Shown here one piece after another: positions 7,497 through 13,384 of a stretch of DNA of 16,280 nucleotides. Both the position numbers and the translations under genes were made by a program. The notes beneath the pieces are model-generated. The model had not been told where the DNA came from. It worked only from the letters and a program-made list of their open reading frames with translations, and did not search any database. Positions within the stretch are counted from its first letter, which is position 1. Each line of letters begins with the position of its first letter. Origin of the DNA: Quisquiliibacterium sp036525975 (GTDB lineage: Bacteria > Pseudomonadota > Gammaproteobacteria > Burkholderiales > Burkholderiaceae_E); contig DATCZK010000034.1 of NCBI GenBank assembly GCA_036525975.1, positions 1 to 16,280 on the forward strand, read 5' to 3'.

Positions 7497-8222
7497 TTGA
7501 GCACCGCGAAAACGTTGCGCGTATCGGTGTGGCGCGGCTCGAGCGAAGGAAACTTCGTCGAGTACGAGGTGCCGCGCGTGGCGAGCCAGACCGTGCTCGA
7601 CGTGGTCACGTACCTGCAGCGCGAGCTCGACCCGTCGCTCGCGTACCGCTTCTCGTGCCGCGTGGGAATGTGCGGCTCTTGCGCGATGACGGTCAACGGC
7701 GTCGCGCGCTGGACCTGCCTCACCCACGTCGACAAGGTCGCCCGGGACGATCGCCTCGAGATCGCGCCGCTCGCGAACCTGCCCGTGGTGCGCGACCTGG
7801 TCACCGACATGCGCGAGTTCTTCGACCGCTGGGCCCGCGCGCAGGGCCGCTTCCAGGGCGACCGGAGCCGCGCCGACGACTTCGCGCGCGTGCGGCCCGA
7901 CGACCCGAAGCGCGCGCTGGTCGACGCCGGCATCGAGTGCATCGGCTGCGCCGTGTGCTACGCGTCGTGCGACGTGGTGGCCTGGCGTGAGGAGTTCGCG
8001 GGCCCGGCCGCGCTCAACCGCGCCTGGACGCTGGTGAACGACGAGCGCGACCGCATGGGCGCGAAGCGGCTCGCCGCGGTGGCGGGCGACGCCGGCTGCC
8101 ACGCCTGCCACACGCAGGGCAGTTGCACCGAGCGCTGCCCCAAGGGCATCGCGCCCACCGCGGCGATCGCCGGGCTCAAGCGCAAGGTGGCGCTGGCCGC
8201 GATGCGCGGCGAACTCGACTGA
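7497..8222 (+). CDS. Succinate dehydrogenase/fumarate reductase-like iron-sulfur subunit
   Basis: 241-residue SdhB/FrdB-type protein carrying electrons from a flavoprotein to quinone at the inner membrane. The N-terminal ferredoxin domain has C54, C59, C62 and C74 for a 2Fe-2S cluster. The C-terminal domain has C148, C151, C154 and C214 for 4Fe-4S, and C158, C204 and C210 for 3Fe-4S, as in E. coli SdhB. The start is TTG at 7497 with GGAG eleven bases ahead; the alignment of the ferredoxin domain supports it. Its flavoprotein partner is probably the gene at 13381, not adjacent to it. This looks like a second, specialised dicarboxylate oxidoreductase rather than the housekeeping sdhCDAB operon, because the gene order is broken and the neighbours are sulfonate genes. 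Substrate uncertain. Confidence 0.92.
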   Translation: MSTAKTLRVSVWRGSSEGNFVEYEVPRVASQTVLDVVTYLQRELDPSLAYRFSCRVGMCGSCAMTVNGVARWTCLTHVDKVARDDRLEIAPLANLPVVRDLVTDMREFFDRWARAQGRFQGDRSRADDFARVRPDDPKRALVDAGIECIGCAVCYASCDVVAWREEFAGPAALNRAWTLVNDERDRMGAKRLAAVAGDAGCHACHTQGSCTERCPKGIAPTAAIAGLKRKVALAAMRGELD

Positions 8223-8310
8223 AGCGGAGCCGGCGATGCACGCGTTGCGGCTTTCACGATCGACCGAAGCGGAGCCGGCCCTGCGCGCGCTGCGGCTTTC
8301 GCCCGAACCG
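8221..8310. repeat. Two-copy tandem repeat, 45-bp period, between the iron-sulfur and membrane subunit genes
   Basis: Copy 1 is 8221-8265 and copy 2 is 8266-8310. The first 35 bases of each, beginning GAAGCGGAGCCGGC and ending TGCGGCTTTC, differ at only about four positions; the last 10 diverge. The period is a multiple of three. The repeat fills the gap after the iron-sulfur subunit stop. A 29-codon reading frame (ATG 8236 to TGA 8325) crosses it and ends in a GTGA overlap with the next gene, so it might be a coupling leader peptide, though this is speculative. Confidence 0.7.
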
Positions 8311-8321
8311 GGAGCCGCGCG

Positions 8322-8660
8322 GTGAGCCCCGCGAACCAGGCGCGGCTGTGGCTCGCGCAACGGCTGAGCGCGATGCTGCTCGCGGCGCTGCTCGTCGTGC
8401 ACATCGGCGTGATGATCTGGGCGGTGCGCGGCGGGCTCTCCGGCGCGGAGATCCTCGCGCGCACGCGCGGCAGCGCCTGGGCCGCGCTGCTCTACGGGCT
8501 GCTGGTGGCGGGCGCCGCGGTGCACGCGCCGCTCGGCATTGCCGCCGTGTGCCAGGAGTGGCTCGGACTGCGCGGCCGCGCGCTGTGGAGCTCGATGGCG
8601 CTGCTCGCAGGGCTGCTCGCGGTGCTCGGCGGCGCGGCGGTCTGGGGGCTCGTGCGATGA
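8322..8660 (+). CDS. Succinate dehydrogenase/fumarate reductase-like membrane anchor subunit (first)
   Basis: 112-residue integral membrane protein with three predicted helices, at about 14-35, 50-76 and 88-111. It resembles the SdhC/SdhD cytochrome b anchors: RLSAMLLAALLVVH (His27) in helix 1 and VHAPLG (His68) in helix 2, a motif often seen in haem-binding anchors. It would anchor the iron-sulfur and flavoprotein subunits and help form the quinone site. The start is GTG at 8322, with GGGAG about 7 bases ahead. It is in frame with the iron-sulfur gene, separated by one TGA and 33 codons. The next gene overlaps by four bases (ATGA), which supports a heterodimeric anchor. Confidence 0.8.
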   Translation: MSPANQARLWLAQRLSAMLLAALLVVHIGVMIWAVRGGLSGAEILARTRGSAWAALLYGLLVAGAAVHAPLGIAAVCQEWLGLRGRALWSSMALLAGLLAVLGGAAVWGLVR

Positions 8661-9022
8661 GCGCGCTGCGAAGCGGCTGGCGCGCGCGCGGCCACCCCGG
8701 GTGGTGGGCCTTTCTCGTGCACCGCCTCTCGGGCATCGCGCTCACGCTGTTCCTGCCGCTGCACTTCTGGGCGCTGTCGCAGTCGCTGGCCGGCGAGCAG
8801 GCGCTCGACGCGTTCCTGCGCTTTACCGACGCGCCGCTGTTCAAGTTCGCCGAGTGGGGGCTGGTGCTGCTGCTCAGCGCCCACCTCGGCGGCGGCTTGC
8901 GGCTGCTCGCGATCGAGTTCGGCCCCTGGCGCGGGCTGCGCAAGTCCTGGATCGGGCTGGCCGCGGCGGCTTCGATGCTGGCCGGGATCGCGTTCGCGGT
9001 CGCGCTGGTGATTCCGGCTTGA
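8657..9022 (+). CDS. Succinate dehydrogenase/fumarate reductase-like cytochrome b membrane subunit (second)
   Basis: 121-residue membrane protein of the SdhC type with three helices, at about 18-40, 63-85 and 99-119. It has the family signature HRLSG (22-26), which in SdhC lies near the quinone site, then His36, and His76 in AHLGGGLRLL, the usual position of the axial haem b ligand followed by Arg82. It pairs with the preceding gene as the two-subunit anchor. The ATG at 8657 overlaps the previous stop as ATGA. Assignment to the family is firm; which of the two small subunits should be called C or D is not. Confidence 0.85.
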   Translation: MSALRSGWRARGHPGWWAFLVHRLSGIALTLFLPLHFWALSQSLAGEQALDAFLRFTDAPLFKFAEWGLVLLLSAHLGGGLRLLAIEFGPWRGLRKSWIGLAAAASMLAGIAFAVALVIPA

Positions 9023-9036
9023 AAGGGGGCGCGGCG

Positions 9037-10794
9037 ATGAGCGCGAGCGATCCACGCCAGGCCGGGGCCGCGACGCGCGCCGCGCCACCGGCGGGCCCCG
9101 CGCGCGGCGCCGACCTGGTCGCCGGCGCGCTCGTCGATGCCGGGGTCACGCGCGTGTTCGCGCTCTCGGGCAACCACCTGATGCCGCTGTTCGACGCGCT
9201 GGTCGACTCGCCGATCGAGATCGTGCACGTGCGCCACGAGGCCGCCGCCGTGCACATGGCCGACGCCTGGGGGCGCCTCACCGGCGAGGCCGGCGTGGCG
9301 ATGGTCACGGGCGGCCCGGGCCACGCCAACGCGGTCGGCGCCTTCTACACGGCGCTCGCCGCCGACTCGCCGCTGGTGCTGCTCTCGGGGCACGCGCCGC
9401 TGTCCGAGCTCGGTCGCGGCGCGTTCCAGGAGATGGCGCAGGCCGACCTCGCCCGCCCGCTCGTGAAGGCGGCCTGGTGCGCGCAGTCGGCGCAGTCGCT
9501 CGGTGGCGAGGTCGAGCGCGCGCTCGGGCTCGCGCGCGCCCAGCGCCCGGGGCCGGTGAGCCTGAGCCTGCCGTCCGACCTGCTCGAATCCCCGGCCCAC
9601 GGTGCCGAGCGCGCGCGCCGCGCCGACGCGCGGAACCCCTCCCTCGCCGGGCAGCATCCCGACCTCGCCGCTCGGGGCCCGGCCCTCGCGAGTCGCGACC
9701 ACGGGTCGCTGGCCGACGACCCGCGGCTGGCCCAGTGCCTGGCCGCGCTCGAGCAGGCGCGCCGCCCGCTGCTGGTCGCGGGGCCGGCGTTCGCGCCGGC
9801 GCGCGCTCGCGCGCGCCTCGCGCAGTTCTCCGATCGCACCGCGATCCCGGCGCTGGTGATGGAGAGTCCGCGCGGCGTGAACGACCCCGCGCTCGGCGCG
9901 CTCGCCGAGGCGCTCGGGCTCGCCGACCTGGTCGTGCTGCTCGCCAAGCCGCTCGACTTCACGCTGCGCTTCGGGGGCTCGCCCACGCTCGCGCCCGGCG
10001 CGCGCGTGGCCGCGATCGACGCCGACGAAGCCTCGCTGGCGCGCAGCGCGCGGGTTGCGGGCGCGCGCCTCGCGGCGGGGCTGCGCGCCGACCCCTGGCG
10101 CGCGCTCGACGCGATCGAAGCGGCGTCGCGCGCCCGCGCGACGGACGCGAACCGCGCGTGGCGAGACGAGGTGGCGCGGCTCGCCGCCTGGCGGCCGCCG
10201 CAGTGGGCCGCGCTGGCGTCGGCCCCAGGCCAAGCGCTGCACCCGCTCGAGCTCGGCCGGGCCGTGCAGCGCTGGATCGACCGCAACCCCGACACGGTGT
10301 TCGTGTGCGACGGCGGCGAGGTCGGCCAGTGGACGCAAGCCGCGGTGCACGCCGGGGAGCGGCTGATCAACGGGGTTGCCGGCGCGATCGGGGCGGCGAT
10401 TCCGCTGGCGATCGGCGCCCGCGCGGCACGCCCGGGCGCGCCGGTGCTGGCCGTGATGGGCGACGGCACCTTCGGGTTCCACATGGCCGAGTTCGACACC
10501 GCGCTGCGCCACGGGCTGCCGTTCGTCGCGGTGGTCGGCAACGACAGCCGCTGGAACGCCGAGTACCAGATCCAGCTGCGCGAATACGGCGCCGGCCGCG
10601 CGCACGGATGCGAGCTCGCGCCGGGCACGCGATACGAAAAGGTTGTCGAGGCGCTCGGCGGCCATGGAGAATACGTCGAAGACGGCGCCGGGCTCGACGC
10701 CGCGATCGAGCGGGCGTTCGCGAGCGGGCGGCCGGCCTGCGTGAACGTGCGCGTCGCGAGCGTGGCCGCGCCGGTGATGAAACACGCGAGTTGA
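9037..10794 (+). CDS. Thiamine-diphosphate-dependent enzyme, acetolactate synthase-like (decarboxylase or C-C lyase)
   Basis: 585-residue three-domain ThDP enzyme of the acetolactate synthase/oxalyl-CoA decarboxylase class. The cofactor-activating Glu68 is in VRHEAAAVH, after the GDLVAG-like N-terminal domain. The ThDP/Mg motif runs from GDG (475-477) to N502-D503, in a HGLPFVAVVGNDSRWN context. The start is ATG 9037 (MSASDP) with a G-rich site ahead; the first 20 residues are variable and low in complexity. No CoA-binding features of oxalyl-CoA decarboxylase, and no clear match to sulfoacetaldehyde acetyltransferase (Xsc), were recognised. In this setting it could decarboxylate a 2-oxo acid such as sulfopyruvate or make/cleave an acyloin; that is inference. 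The family call is sure, the reaction is not. Confidence 0.8.
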   Translation: MSASDPRQAGAATRAAPPAGPARGADLVAGALVDAGVTRVFALSGNHLMPLFDALVDSPIEIVHVRHEAAAVHMADAWGRLTGEAGVAMVTGGPGHANAVGAFYTALAADSPLVLLSGHAPLSELGRGAFQEMAQADLARPLVKAAWCAQSAQSLGGEVERALGLARAQRPGPVSLSLPSDLLESPAHGAERARRADARNPSLAGQHPDLAARGPALASRDHGSLADDPRLAQCLAALEQARRPLLVAGPAFAPARARARLAQFSDRTAIPALVMESPRGVNDPALGALAEALGLADLVVLLAKPLDFTLRFGGSPTLAPGARVAAIDADEASLARSARVAGARLAAGLRADPWRALDAIEAASRARATDANRAWRDEVARLAAWRPPQWAALASAPGQALHPLELGRAVQRWIDRNPDTVFVCDGGEVGQWTQAAVHAGERLINGVAGAIGAAIPLAIGARAARPGAPVLAVMGDGTFGFHMAEFDTALRHGLPFVAVVGNDSRWNAEYQIQLREYGAGRAHGCELAPGTRYEKVVEALGGHGEYVEDGAGLDAAIERAFASGRPACVNVRVASVAAPVMKHAS

Positions 10795-10851
10795 GACGTG
10801 CAACGGACGATTGCGCGGCGGGCGCGCACTCGTCATGATCGAAGCAACCCC

Positions 10852-10857
10852 AGGAGG
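10852..10857 (+). promoter_or_regulatory. Strong Shine-Dalgarno of the Bug binding-protein gene
   Basis: A perfect AGGAGG lies 9 bases before the ATG at 10867. It is the best ribosome site in the window and decides that start over an in-frame upstream ATG at 10798. It suggests high translation of the periplasmic protein compared with its neighbours. Confidence 0.8.
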
Positions 10858-10866
10858 AGACCCACG

Positions 10867-11862
10867 ATGAAGCACAGCAGCATTCGCCGAAAAACCTTTC
10901 TCGGCACCGCCGTCGCGGCGGCCTTCGCGCTCGGCGCGTTCACGTCGCAGGCGCTGGCGCAGGCCTGGCCCGACAAGCCGGTGAAGATCGTCGTGCCCTT
11001 CTCGGCCGGCGGCACCACCGACGTGGTCGCGCGGATGCTCGGCGCGCGGCTGGGCGAGATGTGGAACCAGAGCGTCGTGATCGAGAACCGCGCCGGCGCG
11101 GGCGGCAACATCGGCGCCGACGCGGTCGCGAAGTCGGCGCCCGACGGCTACACGCTGCTGATGACCTCGGGCAGCATCGTCACGGTGAACCCGCACATCT
11201 ACGCGAAGATGCCCTTCGACGCGAAGAAAGACCTGGTGCCGATCACCAACGTCGCGCAGGGGCCGATGCTGCTGTCGGTGTCGGCAGACCTTCCCGTGAA
11301 GAACGTCAAGGAGCTGATCGCGCTGGCCAAGAGCAAGCCGGGGTCGCTGAACTTCGGCTCGGCCGGGGTCGGCACCCAGGTGCACATGGCCGGCGAGAAC
11401 TTCGCGTACGCCGCCGGGATCGACGTGCTGCACGTGCCCTACCGCGGCGAGTCGGCCGCGCTCGCCGACCTCGCGGGCGGGCAGATCCAGCTGATCGCGG
11501 CCAACCTCACCGCTTCGCTGCCGTTCGTCAAGCAGGGCAAGGTGCGCGCGCTCGGCGTCACGAGCCTCGAGCGCAGCCCGACGCTGCCCGACATCCCCAC
11601 CGTGTCCGAGAGCGGCCTGAAGGGCTTCCAGAACCTCGGCTGGTTCGGGCTGATGGCCCCGGCGGGCACGCCCAAGGCCGTGCTCGACAAGGTGCACGCC
11701 GACACCGCGAAGGCGCTCTCGGAAACGGCCGTGAAGGCGCGGCTGTACGTGGTGGGAATGACGCCGGTGGGCAACTCGCCCGCCGAGTTCACCGAGGCGA
11801 TCGCGCGCGAGTACGAGAACTGGGGCAAGGTCGTGGCCGAGCGCAAGCTCGCGCGCCGATGA
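10867..11862 (+). CDS. TTT-family (Bug) periplasmic solute-binding protein
   Basis: 331-residue Bug/TctC protein that captures a carboxylate or sulfonate in the periplasm for a tripartite tricarboxylate transporter. The N-terminus is a signal peptide: RRK (7-9), a hydrophobic stretch, then cleavage after ALA or AQA before WPDKPVKIVVPF. The mature part has the family blocks PFSAGGTTDVVARML, NRAGAGGNIGADAVAKS, DGYTLLM and VPYRGESAALADLAGGQIQ. The RR pair resembles a Tat motif but the spacing is not canonical. No TctA or TctB membrane subunit is in the window, so the partner must be elsewhere, or this is an orphan receptor, common in Burkholderiales. Some sulfolactate clusters use a TTT transporter (SlcHFG), so a sulfonate ligand is plausible. 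Confidence 0.92.
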   Translation: MKHSSIRRKTFLGTAVAAAFALGAFTSQALAQAWPDKPVKIVVPFSAGGTTDVVARMLGARLGEMWNQSVVIENRAGAGGNIGADAVAKSAPDGYTLLMTSGSIVTVNPHIYAKMPFDAKKDLVPITNVAQGPMLLSVSADLPVKNVKELIALAKSKPGSLNFGSAGVGTQVHMAGENFAYAAGIDVLHVPYRGESAALADLAGGQIQLIAANLTASLPFVKQGKVRALGVTSLERSPTLPDIPTVSESGLKGFQNLGWFGLMAPAGTPKAVLDKVHADTAKALSETAVKARLYVVGMTPVGNSPAEFTEAIAREYENWGKVVAERKLARR

Positions 11863-11891
11863 GGGCGCGCCGATGAAGGCGCGCCGGTGAG
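11849..11891. repeat. Three-copy repeat, 14-bp period, across the binding-protein stop and hydratase start
   Basis: The unit GGCGCGCCGATGA(A/G) occurs three times with a strict 14-bp period: CGATGA at 11857 and 11871, CGGTGA at 11885. The first copy holds the stop of the Bug gene; the third holds the GTG start of the hydratase alpha subunit. Because 14 is not a multiple of three, each copy offers a start codon in another frame. It looks like slippage or duplication of an original ATGA stop-start junction. Confidence 0.75.
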
Positions 11892-12762
11892 GCTCACCGA
11901 GGCGCTCGTCGAGGAGGCGGCGCGCGAGCTGTACGTGCGCGCGCTCAAGATCCTCCCGCCCGACATCAAGGCCGGGTTCGCGCGCCTGCGCGCGAGCGAA
12001 TCCGGCGCCACGGCGCGCGGCGTGCTCGACACGATGCTGCTCAACATCGAAGTGGCCGAGCGCGACGACAACCTGTTGTGCCAGGACACCGGCATCCCGA
12101 TCTACAACGTCGTGATCGGCGCCGGCGTGCAGTTCGACGGCGCGTCGGTCAAGGCCGCGATCCGTCGCGGCTGCGAGCGCGCCACCCGCGAGCACCCGCT
12201 GCGCTCGTCGGTGGTGCACCCGATCACGCGCGAGAACGCGCACACCTCGTGCGGCGAGGGCGTGCCGGTGATCCACTTCGACTTCACCGACGCGCCCGGC
12301 GAGGTGAGGATCGAGATGATCCCCAAGGGAAGCGGGTCGGAGAACAACTCGTTCCTGCGCATGGCGATCCCGGCCGAGGGCAGCGACGCGATCCGCCGCT
12401 TCGTCGTCGACTGCGTGCTCGCTGCCGGCGGAAAGACCTGCCCGCCCACCGTCGTGGGCGTGGGCGTGGGCGGCACGTCCGACCTGTGCGTGGCGCTCGC
12501 CAAGCGCGCGGCCACGCGCGAGCTCGGTTCGCGCTGCACCGACCCGCAGGGCCGGGCGCTCGAGGCGCAGCTCAGCGAGGCGGTGAACGCGCTCGGCGTC
12601 GGGCCCCAGGGGCTGGGCGGGGACTCGACCGCGTTCGCGGTGCACGTGGAGCTGGCGGCAACGCACATCACGATGAACCCGGTGGCGGTGAACATGCAGT
12701 GCCACTCGGCGCGGCGCGCCAGCGCGCGGATTGGCGCCGGCGGCATCGAGTACGGGTTCTGA
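11887..12762 (+). CDS. Class I fumarase/L-tartrate dehydratase-type hydro-lyase, alpha subunit
   Basis: 291-residue catalytic N-terminal half of a 4Fe-4S class I hydro-lyase (fumarate hydratase alpha, TtdA family), which adds water to a C4 trans-enedioate or removes it from a 2-hydroxy dicarboxylate. The expected three cluster cysteines are present: C65 (CQDTG), C185 (KTCPP) and C272 (MQCHSARRA). Other family blocks are HPITRENAHTSCGEGVP, PKGSGSENNS, GVGVGGTSD and GPQGLGGDST. The start is GTG at 11887; the upstream frame closes at 11860, so it is the only sensible start. The beta subunit follows 10 bases later. Beside the dehydrogenase subunits it would form a TCA-like oxidation-hydration pair. 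Fumarate, tartrate or a sulfonated analogue are all possible. Confidence 0.88.
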   Translation: MRLTEALVEEAARELYVRALKILPPDIKAGFARLRASESGATARGVLDTMLLNIEVAERDDNLLCQDTGIPIYNVVIGAGVQFDGASVKAAIRRGCERATREHPLRSSVVHPITRENAHTSCGEGVPVIHFDFTDAPGEVRIEMIPKGSGSENNSFLRMAIPAEGSDAIRRFVVDCVLAAGGKTCPPTVVGVGVGGTSDLCVALAKRAATRELGSRCTDPQGRALEAQLSEAVNALGVGPQGLGGDSTAFAVHVELAATHITMNPVAVNMQCHSARRASARIGAGGIEYGF

Positions 12763-12772
12763 GGGCCTCGCG

Positions 12773-13384
12773 ATGACCCATCACGTGCTCACGACGCCGG
12801 TGACCGAGGCGCAGGCGCGCGCGCTGCGCGCGGGCGACACCGTCACGCTGCAGGGAACGCTGTTCGGAATTCGCGACGCCACGCTGATCGCGATGTTCGA
12901 CCGCGGCCGCGCCACCCGGCTCGAGCTCGGCGGGCACGCGGTGATCCACACCGCCCCCAACGTGCGCAAGGTGCAGGCCTCGCCCGCGCACCCGACCGGT
13001 TACGCGCCGGTGTGCATCGGCACGACCACGTCGTCGCGGATGGAGCGCTTCACCCGCGACCTGATGCAACGCGAGGGCGTGCGGCTCATCGTCGGCAAGG
13101 GCGGCATGCACGAGGGCTCGCTCGCGGCGTTTCGCGAGCTCGGCGGCGCGTATCTCGCGATCGTCGGCGGCGCCGCCGCGCTCGAGACGAGCTGGATCGA
13201 GGCGATCGAAGACGTCGACCTCGACGACCTCAACCCCGAGTCGCTGTGGCGGTTCCGGATCCGCGACTTCGGGCCGCTGCTGGTCGGCATGGACAGCCAC
13301 GGCGCGAGCCTGTTCGCCGACGTGGAGGCGAGCGCGAGGGCGCGGCGCAGCGCCGTGCTCGCGTCGATGGGCGTGAAGGAATGA
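12773..13384 (+). CDS. Class I fumarase/L-tartrate dehydratase-type hydro-lyase, beta subunit
   Basis: 203-residue C-terminal domain partner (TtdB / fumarase C-terminal family), which completes the active site of the alpha subunit. Visible blocks are LRAGDTVTLQGTLFGIRDATL, the TTTSSRMERF loop that contacts substrate in the family, GKGGMHEGS, and the late FGPLLVGMDSHGASLF. The length fits free beta subunits. The start is ATG 12773; upstream codons in the frame belong to the end of the alpha gene. Its stop overlaps the start of the flavoprotein gene as ATGA, so hydratase and dehydrogenase flavoprotein are translationally coupled, a direct hint that they act in sequence. Confidence 0.88.
   Translation: MTHHVLTTPVTEAQARALRAGDTVTLQGTLFGIRDATLIAMFDRGRATRLELGGHAVIHTAPNVRKVQASPAHPTGYAPVCIGTTTSSRMERFTRDLMQREGVRLIVGKGGMHEGSLAAFRELGGAYLAIVGGAAALETSWIEAIEDVDLDDLNPESLWRFRIRDFGPLLVGMDSHGASLFADVEASARARRSAVLASMGVKE

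Noticed and set aside
7497..8660. Possible fusion of iron-sulfur and anchor subunits by read-through of the TGA at 8220
   Set aside because: The two are in frame with no other stop between, but the gap is a repeat, the anchor gene has its own GTG with a good ribosome site, and no selenocysteine or read-through signal was recognised.
8254..12705. Very long open frame on the - strand (over 1,400 codons)
   Set aside because: Antisense to six well-supported genes, with arginine/alanine/histidine-rich low-complexity translation; a usual shadow of high-GC coding DNA.
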